From G963678445 sp963678445 (GTDB taxonomy: Bacteria > Hydrogenedentota > Hydrogenedentia > Hydrogenedentales > G963678445): DNA of 64,000 nucleotides. The notes under the pieces were generated by a model. That model saw nothing but the letters and a program-made list of their open reading frames with translations. It made no database searches and was not told the origin of the DNA. Below are positions 36,081 to 45,038 of this stretch, one piece after another. Both the position numbers and the translations under genes were made by a program. Within the stretch, counting starts at the first letter, position 1. Each line of letters opens with the position of its first letter. The stretch covers positions 4,464,001 to 4,528,000 of the forward strand of contig OY782877.1 of NCBI GenBank assembly GCA_963678445.1, in the 5' to 3' direction.

Positions 36081-36926
36081 TTACATCTCCTTACGTCGGA
36101 AAATCCAATACGCCATGATATAACCGGAGAATGCGTATACCAAGCCGAGTAAGATAAGTTGCGGAATCAGGGCCATGTCTGCTGGAAGATCATTGGGCTG
36201 ACTATTGAGGATCTGCGTTTTAAGGCTGAAACTCTGCAAGTTAGGCAGTATCTGATACAGACCATGGGCGATGTAACCGATTGCAGTATCGATCCAGCTT
36301 CCGGTTTGTCCTGCACGCAGGTATACATCATATAAATATTCAGTCAGGTTCCCTGTCAGATAGATAAAAAGGCCGCCAATGGTAGGCAGTACTGAAGAAG
36401 TTGACGTACACGAGAGAGCAAAGGTAAATGCCGACACAATAAGAAATTCGCAGTAAGTCAGCAAGGCAGACCATAACAGCAAGGTTGGGAAGACCCGTTG
36501 CCGCAAATAAAGTGCGATAAAAAATAGCGCAGTCATTAACACAAGATTGAGGATAACAATGAGCTGAACGCCAATAAATTTACCGAGCAGGTATTGGAAG
36601 CGACGTACTGGCTTGGAAAGTACGGTGTAAATAACCCGGTTTTCCATTTCATTGGGTACCACCGACGCAGAGATGAAAATAGTGATCAGTACGCCGAAAA
36701 TGGAAATGGCGGTAACGCAAATGTCTTTGATGAGCTTGAGGTCAATATCCGACTCGATATCGCCGATAGTAGTCGGATCAAGAAAGGCCGCCATAAAGCT
36801 GGAGCCGAATATCACCAACAGGCTCAAGATCAGAAAGCCAACGAGGGTCTTTTTACGCATCCCCTCGCGCCAGGTATAGGTTGCAATGCACCAAGGTCCA
36901 CGAAAGAAATCTAATACGGCCGACAT
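36081..36926 (-). CDS. ABC-2 type transporter permease
   Basis: 281 residues with about six membrane helices (TLVGFLILSLLVIFGSSFMAAFL, ICVTAISIFGVLITIFISAS, and others) and the ABC-2 start-helix pattern. MENRVIYTVLSKPVRRFQYLLGK is the usual cytoplasmic loop of ABC-2 permeases. The frame opens at 37049, within the ATPase gene; ATG 36926 has ggag 9 nt upstream and sits 4 nt after the ATPase stop. Exported substrate unknown. Confidence 0.82.
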   Translation of the reverse strand: MSAVLDFFRGPWCIATYTWREGMRKKTLVGFLILSLLVIFGSSFMAAFLDPTTIGDIESDIDLKLIKDICVTAISIFGVLITIFISASVVPNEMENRVIYTVLSKPVRRFQYLLGKFIGVQLIVILNLVLMTALFFIALYLRQRVFPTLLLWSALLTYCEFLIVSAFTFALSCTSTSSVLPTIGGLFIYLTGNLTEYLYDVYLRAGQTGSWIDTAIGYIAHGLYQILPNLQSFSLKTQILNSQPNDLPADMALIPQLILLGLVYAFSGYIMAYWIFRRKEM

Positions 36927-36930
36927 GGGC

Positions 36931-37872
36931 TTATCTCCGGTTTGCTTCTGCAGCGCCAACAACGCGTACAAACAGTTCTTCCAAGGTCTCCCGTCGTGGG
37001 GCGACACTGAGCAGTTCAAGGGATTCCGCTTTGCACATTTCCAAAGCATCGTAGGTTGGAATCGATTCAGCCACCCGAAGCCGGACCACTCCGCCTAGAC
37101 AGTCTTCCGTGTTCAGTCCCTTCTCTTTAAGGCGCGCCAATTTATCTTCGGTGGCGTCCTTCACTTCCAGGGTGATCTCCCGATTGGTAAGCAGTTCCTG
37201 GATAGTTCCTTGAGTTTGGAGCACGCCTTCAAAAAGGATGCCAATACGATCGCTAATCATTTCCACTTCCAGCAATTCATGACTGGAGATCATCAATGTT
37301 TTACCGGTATTGCGCAAATCAGCCAGAATATCGCGGATTTCCTTACGGGCGATGGGGTCCAAACCTGTCGTTGGTTCATCCAGAATCAGCAACTGCGGGT
37401 CGCTGATAAGTGCCTGCGCCAGACCGATGCGCTGACGCATTCCTTTGGAATAGCTTCGCAATAAACGTTTGCGAGCGTGGGTCATACCGACCTTATCCAA
37501 AACCTCGTCAATCCGTTTTTCTAATGATTTCCCACCCAAGCCATAGAGTTTGCCATAAAACCGCAGGATTTCCTCTCCTTTGAGGAAATCGGGATAATAG
37601 GCGCCTTCCGGTAAATACCCGATCTTTCGTTTTACCTTGGCCGATGAAATGTCCTTCATCCCCATGATCTCAATATCGCCGGAAGTGGGAAACAAAAGAC
37701 CGAGTAACATCTTAATTGTGGTGGTTTTTCCGGAACCATTTGGGCCTAAATACCCAAAGATTTCGCCGGCATTAATATGCAGGTTCAAATCTGTCAGCGC
37801 ATGCACATCCTGTCCACGCACAGCACCTTCATAAATCTTTGTCAGTTCGCGGGTTTCAATGACTGGTGTCAC
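36931..37872 (-). CDS. ABC transporter ATP-binding protein (ABC-2 exporter)
   Basis: 313 residues. Walker A GYLGPNGSGKTTTIKML, signature SYSKGMRQRIGLAQAL, Walker B LLILDEPTTGLDP, switch His in LMISSHELLEVE. The C-terminal extension resembles that of DrrA/CcmA-type ATPases. The open frame reaches 37914, but GTG 37872 (VTPVIETRELTKIYEG) has aaaagg upstream and fits the family N-terminus. Forms an exporter with the permease 4 nt downstream. Confidence 0.92.
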   Translation of the reverse strand: MTPVIETRELTKIYEGAVRGQDVHALTDLNLHINAGEIFGYLGPNGSGKTTTIKMLLGLLFPTSGDIEIMGMKDISSAKVKRKIGYLPEGAYYPDFLKGEEILRFYGKLYGLGGKSLEKRIDEVLDKVGMTHARKRLLRSYSKGMRQRIGLAQALISDPQLLILDEPTTGLDPIARKEIRDILADLRNTGKTLMISSHELLEVEMISDRIGILFEGVLQTQGTIQELLTNREITLEVKDATEDKLARLKEKGLNTEDCLGGVVRLRVAESIPTYDALEMCKAESLELLSVAPRRETLEELFVRVVGAAEANRR

Positions 37873-38029
37873 GGCTAAATACCTTTTTACACTGCTTTTA
37901 CATGCAGTACACATGTTAAGGGTGAGTTATAAACAGGTCTGATAATAGCAGATAAAGCGAGGGGAATCAAAGGTGTCTCCATGCATTCAGACAGCTGTAT
38001 TTTTCGAGCGGTTTAGAAACGGAGGTGCG

Positions 38030-39028
38030 CTATTGCATGGAAAAACCGTCATCGGCACCGGTGCTGGGCGCTCCAGCCAGATGCGATTCATGTACCTGCT
38101 GAAGGAAGCTTTGCAACTCGTCATAGGGGGGGATAACCCCATCCCAATAATACATGGAATGTCCATCACGAACATACGAAAGCCCCAGTGTCTCCTCCCC
38201 TATTAGCTCGAAATAGAGACGAACTCGGTTCCCTATTGAATACATGGGGAAAAGGGGTTCTGTTTGGGCGCAAAAGGAACTCATTGCCCCTTCATTTTCT
38301 TCCAGACACAGTGCCACGATAGGTGGCAAGTCAGGCAGGAAGAAGAGCTCATTCAGCTCCGGGACCACTTCCATGCAGTGTTCACAACTCATACTCAGCA
38401 GAGCGACCAGGTACTCTCCTTCTCCCAGATTGAAGTGTCCTTCAGGCAGATCAAAGACAAAAGCGCTGTATTTGCCTTGTTCTGGGCTATCAGGTAAATT
38501 TTCTGCCTGTAATTCTACATAGGCGTAGCCTAGCAGCCCAGCGACAAACACACAGGTACAAGCCAGGCGTACGTAGGGATAGCGATGCAGGGGCACTGCC
38601 TCGGCAGGCGATGTGCGGTGGGCATGATGCCAGGCAATCGCGGTAAGAATCAGCAGCAATATATTTTTTGTAATGGAAATGCCAGGGGACATTTCCAAAG
38701 GACCAAAACAGCCGCAATCTTCAAGCTCGTTAAACGCCCAACCGTAGATGATGAGCCCGGTAAACACTAACAACAAAAGGGTTAACGCAAGAAAGGTGAG
38801 TTTTTGAAAACGCAGCCGCAGGAGCAATGCCGCCCCCAGAAAGGTTTCGACGGCCAAGGTGCCCAAAGCGACATAGGGTAGTAAGGATTTAGTGGTAATG
38901 ACACCATAAGCTGCTATTTGCACAGAAAAAAGATTTATATCCAGCGCTTTCAGGATAGCGCCCAAAAGAAAAATAATGCCGATCAGCGGCTCCATAAAGG
39001 GGCTGGTCTTGTAATATAGGGTACGCAT
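38030..39028 (-). CDS. MauE/DoxX-like membrane protein fused to a thioredoxin-like domain
   Basis: 332 residues. About four membrane helices (10-135) with the MauE motif NELEDCGCFGPLE, a fifth helix (about 150-170), then a periplasmic thioredoxin-like domain with CEHC in LSMSCEHCMEVVPEL. MauE-type proteins supply or handle disulphides for periplasmic enzymes. The fusion suggests a self-contained thiol relay in which the membrane CxC and the CxxC exchange electrons. Substrate unknown. Confidence 0.72.
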   Translation of the reverse strand: MRTLYYKTSPFMEPLIGIIFLLGAILKALDINLFSVQIAAYGVITTKSLLPYVALGTLAVETFLGAALLLRLRFQKLTFLALTLLLLVFTGLIIYGWAFNELEDCGCFGPLEMSPGISITKNILLLILTAIAWHHAHRTSPAEAVPLHRYPYVRLACTCVFVAGLLGYAYVELQAENLPDSPEQGKYSAFVFDLPEGHFNLGEGEYLVALLSMSCEHCMEVVPELNELFFLPDLPPIVALCLEENEGAMSSFCAQTEPLFPMYSIGNRVRLYFELIGEETLGLSYVRDGHSMYYWDGVIPPYDELQSFLQQVHESHLAGAPSTGADDGFSMQ

Positions 39029-39151
39029 AACAACTCCATTTTTGTAAAAAATTGTACCATATTTGCCCGTAAGAACGACAATACGTTCTTGTTTTACATG
39101 GGATAATCGTGGTGCAGAGCGCTTTGGAGTCAGGTCGTCAGATGCACCCTT

Positions 39152-40198
39152 CTAAAAATCGACCTGGATGCCCGCGCCAAAAAAGGATTGCCAAGGATCG
39201 ATGTGGGATAGTGCGGGTTCGCTGTCATATTCAAGCGCAATGTTCAAGCGGAGGTGCAGGGCTTTACTGACAGGCCAACGTAAGCGCGTTTCTGATGCGG
39301 CGCGCATGGCCCCAATCTCTGTAAAGCTGGGATAGAAGAACAAGTTTTCGCTCAACTCGCCTTTGCCAAAAAGTACTTGAGAAACGCGCAAGCCCAATTG
39401 CAGCTGGCCTTTATTTTCTACGGTGCTACGCTCATCCGCCTCCCACTGCTCGTGGGAAAAACTCAATGCAGAAAATCCCGCAAGTGTAAAGGTATCGTTG
39501 CTAGCCAGCGAATGTGTAAGGCCCAGACTAAGCTGTGTACGCGCATCAATAGCCGCTATCGTATCGCGCTGGAGATTCAGATTAACATAGGGTTGGGTAT
39601 CTGCATCCGAATTTCCCTGCACCAATACATCGCCATGGGCCGTCTGTGGAAAATCATCAGGATCGGCACGTTCTACAAGTACTTCGGAGCGTGCTTTTAA
39701 GGTAGTATCCTGATACTGCAGTCCCAGACGGAGATAGCCATCTGCCTCCCCTCTGCTTCCGGCACGGTTGCGCACCCCACTTTCCATAGCCATTTCCCAT
39801 TGAGGAGGTTCCTCCTCTTTACTATGGGAAGCCGAAGTATCAGGAATCTCCAATGCTTCCTGTATTTGCGAAAGCGTCAGAGGGTGGGGGGATTGGGAAG
39901 GGGAAAGAGGATACAGCCAAGTCTCGTTGTCTTTCATACGAAGACGACCGTAAAATACGTCCTCTTGCATCATTGTTAGCATCCAGGCGTCTTCGGTTTG
40001 CAGATTCTGAACCGTGTCTACCGGCGCCATAATCTGCCCCTTCAGTGTAGTGCGGAATACAAGAACACCTTCCTGAATACGCACAAGATGACCTGAAAGG
40101 GAATCGCCATTCGATAGTTGAAGAAGATCGGCAGATGCAGAAAGCATTATTGCCCCCCATATAAGGAGCAATAATGCTATGACACCCTGTTTTTTCAT
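39152..40198 (-). CDS. DUF481-like outer-membrane protein
   Basis: 348 residues. Signal peptide 1-23 (ending ASA), a small N-terminal beta domain (LLQLSNGDSLSGHLVRIQEGVLVFRT) typical of this family, then a 12-strand-like barrel of alternating residues ending in Phe (GAGIQVDF*), the outer-membrane insertion signal. DUF481/YdiY-type proteins have no known function. Confidence 0.72.
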   Translation of the reverse strand: MKKQGVIALLLLIWGAIMLSASADLLQLSNGDSLSGHLVRIQEGVLVFRTTLKGQIMAPVDTVQNLQTEDAWMLTMMQEDVFYGRLRMKDNETWLYPLSPSQSPHPLTLSQIQEALEIPDTSASHSKEEEPPQWEMAMESGVRNRAGSRGEADGYLRLGLQYQDTTLKARSEVLVERADPDDFPQTAHGDVLVQGNSDADTQPYVNLNLQRDTIAAIDARTQLSLGLTHSLASNDTFTLAGFSALSFSHEQWEADERSTVENKGQLQLGLRVSQVLFGKGELSENLFFYPSFTEIGAMRAASETRLRWPVSKALHLRLNIALEYDSEPALSHIDPWQSFFGAGIQVDF

Positions 40199-40243
40199 TT
40201 TTACACCGTCTCTTCAAAAGTTAATTGCAAAAAAATACCTGTG

Positions 40244-41122
40244 TTATCCGTTGGAAACCCGCCGTTCCGTTTCATTTTCCTTTCCCGCAGCATTTTTATT
40301 GCGTCTTTGTACGATAAAATGGTTGTATGCCGTGTCCGCGATACCAAAAAATACATAGAAAAAAATAAGCGGGAAAAGTACCAGCGCCGGTGATTTGCTA
40401 ATCGCGTAGTGCAGAATTGCAATAATGAAGGCGTAAGTGCCCAACGCAAAAAAAGCGTGTCGTGGTGCCAGAATAAAGGCTTTCACACGATCTTTGGGGT
40501 AACGAACCGTGCTGACCATCAACAACGACATAATGACAGCTAAGGGGCCTAACGCATAGTAGGCGAAGGAACCCAGCTTGTAATCGTCCAGCCGGGGTTC
40601 CAGATAAAAAAGAAAAAGTACAAATGCAGCGACCGCTGCACCGGCTGCGGGTGAGGGCAAACCGGTAAAGCTATCACGATGATCGGATTGGTAGGTATTA
40701 AAGCGCGCCAGACGCAACGCGGTACAGATTACATAAATTAAGGCCATAAACGAGCCGGTTTTGCCAACAATAGAACCGTGGTCGGGGGCGTCGGGCAACC
40801 AGGCGGTATCGGGCAGATAGGCGCAAAAAACAAGGATGCCCGGCGCAACGCCAAAAGAGACGAGATCGCAAAGACTGTCCAGTTCCTTTCCAAATTCGGA
40901 GGTGCTTTTGGTCATGCGTGCCACAGAACCATCCAGCACATCGAAAATGATGGCAGCCAAGATAAAGTACGCTGCGGATTGGAACTCCTGCCCAATGCTG
41001 GCAAAAATACTGAGCATGCCGCAGTACAGGTTCATTGTCGTCATCACGCTGGCCAGCACATTAACCGGCCTGCGACGGATGGCCTCCAGACTAAGATCGT
41101 GTGTATTAGATTTCAATTTCAT
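40244..41122 (-). CDS. pssA: CDP-diacylglycerol-serine O-phosphatidyltransferase
   Basis: 292 residues. The CDP-alcohol phosphatidyltransferase signature is complete: DGSVARMTKSTSEFGKELDSLCD (D-G-x2-A-R-x8-G-x3-D-x3-D). About eight membrane helices. The family start MKLKSNTHDLSLEAIRRRPVNVLAS at 41122 has gagg 6 nt upstream; the open frame to 41245 includes 41 unlikely codons. Makes phosphatidylserine, the substrate for Psd at 57.8 kb. Phosphatidylglycerol-type paralogues share the motif, but the sequence and the presence of Psd favour PssA. Confidence 0.85.
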   Translation of the reverse strand: MKLKSNTHDLSLEAIRRRPVNVLASVMTTMNLYCGMLSIFASIGQEFQSAAYFILAAIIFDVLDGSVARMTKSTSEFGKELDSLCDLVSFGVAPGILVFCAYLPDTAWLPDAPDHGSIVGKTGSFMALIYVICTALRLARFNTYQSDHRDSFTGLPSPAAGAAVAAFVLFLFYLEPRLDDYKLGSFAYYALGPLAVIMSLLMVSTVRYPKDRVKAFILAPRHAFFALGTYAFIIAILHYAISKSPALVLFPLIFFYVFFGIADTAYNHFIVQRRNKNAAGKENETERRVSNG

Positions 41123-41264
41123 TCGAACCTCGCCATAACCGTTGTGGCTGTGGGTAGTTTTTTTATTGAGTTTAACATAGCCGTTCGTCTTTAGCGATAC
41201 ATGATTTTTATCCGTAACGCCAAAAATACGGAAAAGGGGTTCCATTAAGACAGCAGCTGCCCGG

Positions 41265-41300
41265 GTTCTAGCGCCATTTCTCGAGTGGGTTGGCTAGAAC
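41265..41300. repeat. Inverted repeat across the radC stop codon
   Basis: gttctagc (41265-41272) and gctagaac (41293-41300) are exact complements; no T-run, so termination is uncertain. Confidence 0.4.
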
Positions 41301-41995
41301 AACATCCTTCCTTTCATGCTTACATATCGTCCATCACCGAAGACGACATGGTCAAGAAGGGGAATCCCCAACAGCTCTCCGGCCTGGACTAATTTTTGGG
41401 TTAATTCAACATCCGGACGGCTGGGTTCGGGATCGCCACTGGGATGATTATGCGCGACAATCAATGCCGCAGCACCTTCCCGCACTGCCTGTCGAAACAC
41501 ATCCCGGGGACTGGCGAGGGCGGCGTCCAGACTACCTCGGGAAATCTCTAGCACCTTCAAAACTTCATGTTTGGTGTTTAGCAGAATACTTTTAAAATGT
41601 TCCGTTTCATACTCCTTAAAATCCAGCATCAACAAATCCGACACACTCTGAGCGTCACAAATTCGCACGCGTGTCGGTTGGGTATATGTTGCCAATCGCT
41701 TTCCCAGTTCCAAGGCAGCTTTCAACTCCACCGCTTTTACCAACCCGACGCCTTTGACCTGCTGAATTTCTTTCAACGAAGCACGGGCCAACGTGCGCAT
41801 GTTGCTAAAATGACGCACTACACGCTCCGCCAAGGCTACCGCACCCACTTCGCGGGTACCTGTGCGGAACAAAATCGCGATCAATTCCGCATCCCGCAAC
41901 GCCTCAGGACCTACACGCGCCAACCGTTCCCGCGGCCGATCCTCTTCGGGCATTTCACGAACAGCGGTCGGATATCCATACTCATTTTGCTGCAT
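41294..41995 (-). CDS. radC: RadC-like JAB-domain protein (DUF2466)
   Basis: 233 residues. A helix-hairpin-helix N-terminal half (QVKGVGLVKAVELKAALEL) and a JAMM metalloprotease-like domain with AHNHPSGDPEPSRPD (His-x-His...Ser-x2-Asp). Name historical; the role in repair is doubtful and the enzyme activity unknown. ATG 41995 has aggaagg upstream; the open frame reaches 42103 inside prmC. Confidence 0.87.
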   Translation of the reverse strand: MQQNEYGYPTAVREMPEEDRPRERLARVGPEALRDAELIAILFRTGTREVGAVALAERVVRHFSNMRTLARASLKEIQQVKGVGLVKAVELKAALELGKRLATYTQPTRVRICDAQSVSDLLMLDFKEYETEHFKSILLNTKHEVLKVLEISRGSLDAALASPRDVFRQAVREGAAALIVAHNHPSGDPEPSRPDVELTQKLVQAGELLGIPLLDHVVFGDGRYVSMKGRMLF

Positions 41996-42078
41996 CCCCT
42001 GCCCTTCCTGTGTATGTAAGGGAGTGTAGCATATTAACCAATCCGCTTTCCTGTATTTTTTGGGTGGCCCTGTGGACG

Positions 42079-42966
42079 TTATGGCTGCGGAGCGGTTTTC
42101 CATGCATAGGCGATGCGTTGAATACCCGCCAAATCTTTACAGGCGGAACAGCGAGAAAAACCATCCTCCTGAAGCAGTTCAGCAACCGCATCGAACTGTT
42201 TTTCTCCAATCTCGAGCGCTATAAACGCATGAGGATGCAGGTAAGCTGGCGCATCATGAATAATACGGCGGATTATATCCAGGCCATCTTCCCCTGCCAG
42301 CAATGCGCGGGGATCTTCGTGGCGTTGGATTACAGGCGAAAGATTGTCCCACACACCACTTTCCACGTAGGGAGGATTGGAGACAAGGATGTCAAACGCT
42401 TCGGCATTGTCGGAGGGTAATGCAGTAAAGAGGTCGCCTTCATACAATTGCACTGCGACATTATGACGTACTGCATTTTCATGGGTTAACGCAAGGGCAT
42501 CCGGATTGATATCGGTCGCCGTAACCTGTGCGTCGGGAAGGCTGTGGGCTACACTGACCGCGACACAGCCACTACCACATCCCAATTCCAGGATACGCAA
42601 TGGACGCTTTAAGACAGCGCGCAATGTGGTGGCGGCGTCCAGCGTGACCTCAACAAGATGTTCCGTTTCAGGACGTGGCGTGAGCATAGGCGCACGCGTC
42701 AAAAAGGACAACGAAAAGAATTCCCACTCCCCTACGATGTACGCTATCGGCTCGTAATCCAGTCGACGTCGTAGCGCCTCTTCAAAGGGATAGCAAACGG
42801 GCATGGTATCACGCAGTCGCGCTAAAAGCTGTGCCCGTGAAATCTGCAAAGCATGCGACAATAGTAATTCGGCATCCAGACGCGGTGTTTCGCTGATTAC
42901 CTGTAATCGTTGCGTTGCTTCAGAAAGCGCCAGAGCAATAGTCTTCTGCGGAGATGTGGATGACAT
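42079..42966 (-). CDS. prmC: Peptide chain release factor N5-glutamine methyltransferase PrmC
   Basis: 295 residues. N-terminal helical recognition domain, TPRPETEHLVE, SAM loop ILELGCGSGCVAV, and catalytic NPPY (197-200). Methylates the Gln of the GGQ motif in RF1/RF2. Downstream of prfA, its substrate's gene, as in many bacteria, but here 209 bp away across a dispersed repeat and a REP-type hairpin. Confidence 0.95.
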   Translation of the reverse strand: MSSTSPQKTIALALSEATQRLQVISETPRLDAELLLSHALQISRAQLLARLRDTMPVCYPFEEALRRRLDYEPIAYIVGEWEFFSLSFLTRAPMLTPRPETEHLVEVTLDAATTLRAVLKRPLRILELGCGSGCVAVSVAHSLPDAQVTATDINPDALALTHENAVRHNVAVQLYEGDLFTALPSDNAEAFDILVSNPPYVESGVWDNLSPVIQRHEDPRALLAGEDGLDIIRRIIHDAPAYLHPHAFIALEIGEKQFDAVAELLQEDGFSRCSACKDLAGIQRIAYAWKTAPQP

Positions 42967-43050
42967 GGTGAGAAGGTCTATCCCCTTATGACGAACGCTT
43001 TCACACAGGAAAATCGACAGGACTGTGTTCTACAGCATCGGCCTTGTATG

Positions 43051-43075
43051 CGTTCCCACGGAGACCGTGGGAACG
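43051..43075. repeat. REP-type palindrome
   Basis: cgttcccacgg, loop aga, ccgtgggaacg: perfect 11-bp arms. Fits the cgttcccacg-type palindromes scattered through many genomes. Confidence 0.8.
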
Positions 43076-43080
43076 AAAAA

Positions 43081-43184
43081 GTGCTCCAGCGACCACAGAA
43101 AAGAGGTGTGGTCCTTGCCGTCTCTGATTACAGTAAAAACTTCGTTATTTTATGACCGCTTTCAGATTTTAGTCACTAAAAGGC
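43081..43184 (-). repeat. Dispersed intergenic repeat, copy 8
   Basis: Minus strand: tttagtgactaaaatctgaa, gcggtcataaaataacga, cagagacggcaaggacca, tgtggtcgctggagcactt. Very close to the 57.7-kb copy. The prfA stop codon (43176) is inside its first bases. Sense to prmC. Confidence 0.8.
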
Positions 43185-44255
43185 TTCTGCCAATCGTTCC
43201 GCCCTATCTGCATCGGTCAACGCATTCACGACAGGCTGAAACTCGCCTTCCATAATCTGTTCGAGACTATAGAGGGTTAGATTAATCCGGTGATCGCTCA
43301 GTCTGTTCTGCGGGAAATTATAGGTGCGAATGCGTTCGCTTCGATCACCACTACCTACCTGACTGCGCCGGTTTTCTGAGCGTGCATTAGCCTCTTCCTG
43401 GATTTTTGCGTCCAACAGACGCGCCCGCAACACACGCAAAGCTTGGGCTTTGTTCTTGTGCTGCGACTTTTCATCCTGACAAGTCACCACCATGCCTGTA
43501 GGTTTGTGCGTGATACGAACCGCCGAGTCGGTTGTATTTACACTCTGCCCGCCCGGTCCCGAAGAACGGTATACATCGATCTGTAATTCGTTGGGGTCGA
43601 TTTGGATATCGACTTCCTCCGCCTCTGGCAAAACCGCCACAGTCACCGCAGAGGTATGTACGCGTCCTTGCGTTTCCGTTTCGGGTACCCGCTGAACGCG
43701 GTGAACGCCCCCCTCGAACTTCATCTGGCTGTATACATGATCCCCAGTAATCTGGAAAGAGATTTCTTTGTATCCCCCCAACTCTGTAGCGTTGGAGTTC
43801 ATCACCTCGATTTTCCAGCCTTTACTTTCGCCAAAACGGGTATACATGCGAAACAGGTCAGCGACAAAAAGTGCCGCTTCATCGCCACCGGTGCCGGCAC
43901 GAATTTCCACAATGGTGTTTTTAGCGTCGTTGGGATCTTTGGGCACCAGTAGGAGGCGTAACTCCTGCTCAAGAGCCTCCAGTGATGCGCGCAACGCTGT
44001 CCGCTCTTCCTCAGCCAGCTCCAGCAACTCCGCGTCGCTTTCCTCTTTCAAGGTCTGCTCGGCTTCAGCCAGGCTCTCCTCCTGGAGCAGGTACTGCTTA
44101 AAGGCGGTCACAATCTCGGCAATTTCCGCATGAGCCTGAGCATGCTTACGGTAGGCGTCCGGGTCCGCAGCCACCTCTTGGGTCGACATGGCTGCGGTCA
44201 ACCGTTCCGCCTCCGCCACCACCGCCAAAAGCTTTTCACGCATCACTGCATCCAT
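43176..44255 (-). CDS. prfA: Peptide chain release factor 1
   Basis: 359 residues. RF1 reads UAA and UAG: the tripeptide anticodon is PET (191-193) in RVPETETQGRVHTS. The catalytic loop is RSSGPGGQSVNTTDSAV (GGQ 235-237). Starts 6 nt downstream of rpmE; prmC follows. Confidence 0.96.
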   Translation of the reverse strand: MDAVMREKLLAVVAEAERLTAAMSTQEVAADPDAYRKHAQAHAEIAEIVTAFKQYLLQEESLAEAEQTLKEESDAELLELAEEERTALRASLEALEQELRLLLVPKDPNDAKNTIVEIRAGTGGDEAALFVADLFRMYTRFGESKGWKIEVMNSNATELGGYKEISFQITGDHVYSQMKFEGGVHRVQRVPETETQGRVHTSAVTVAVLPEAEEVDIQIDPNELQIDVYRSSGPGGQSVNTTDSAVRITHKPTGMVVTCQDEKSQHKNKAQALRVLRARLLDAKIQEEANARSENRRSQVGSGDRSERIRTYNFPQNRLSDHRINLTLYSLEQIMEGEFQPVVNALTDADRAERLAEAF

Positions 44256-44261
44256 GGCAGC

Positions 44262-44531
44262 TTAGTTTTCCTGCTTTTTCGGGGCAGTGCGTGCATATTT
44301 GCGCTGGAAGCGTTCCACACGTCCTTCGCTATCCACAAACTTCTGTTTGCCCGTAAAGAACGGGTGCGAGGCGCTGGAAAGTTCCAAAGTGTACAGAGGA
44401 TACTCTTTGCCGTCTTCCCAAGTGATGGTTTTTTCGGTTTTTACCGTGGAACGGGTGATCCAAGATTCATCGGCACCAACATCTTTAAATACTACTTCAC
44501 GGTAATCCTTGGGGTGAATGTCTTTTTTCAC
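44262..44531 (-). CDS. rpmE: 50S ribosomal protein L31, type B
   Basis: 89 residues: KKDIHPKDYREVVFKD, SASHPFFTGKQKFVDSEGRV. It lacks the four zinc cysteines of type A L31, so it belongs to the zinc-independent form. GTG 44531 has aggag 7 nt upstream; the GTG at 44537 is too close to it, and the open frame to 44597 is not used. rpmE-prfA-prmC is a common order. Confidence 0.9.
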   Translation of the reverse strand: MKKDIHPKDYREVVFKDVGADESWITRSTVKTEKTITWEDGKEYPLYTLELSSASHPFFTGKQKFVDSEGRVERFQRKYARTAPKKQEN

Positions 44532-45038
44532 TTTCACTCTCCTGTTTACATCGCGCAACGGTGCAGCAAGGGGCAGCCACCGCAGCATGTTCTGCATCCA
44601 GTGGTCAACAGACCACTATGTTGTGTATCTTCCCTGGGTCGCTTAGAAAACCGCTCACCCGCATAAGCAAGGTGAGCGGCTCCAAAAACAACAATGGAGT
44701 ATATCATGTGTTCGCCATAGCCTGCAACTTATTACAGCGCTTGTTTTTGAACAGGGTGTACAGCCCCTTCGAAGAGAGTATTGCCTCTGTTTTCTGCACG
44801 AAATTCTAAAACGTTTGTTCTCAATAATGAAAATGTATACACTAGAGACGATGGTACTACCTGCTTGGGGTTGCCGAAGCGCTCTGAAGCATAGATAGAA
44901 TATAGTTAAAATGCAACCCTGATTGGATAATTTAATTTATCGAAATCAAGAGCCTTCAGAAGGACGGGTACCCCCGCCTTGTGTTATGATGTCGCCTCTA
45001 AGTAGTAACTGGATTGTCAACAGAATGGAAGTATAAAC
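44532..45038. other. 507-bp divergent gap
   Basis: Holds a hairpin ccgctcacc...ggtgagcgg (about 44660-44688) followed on the minus strand by ttttc, upstream of rpmE: a terminator or an L31 leader attenuator. A -10-like TATACA (about 44837) may belong to the response-regulator gene. No ORF with protein character. Confidence 0.45.
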
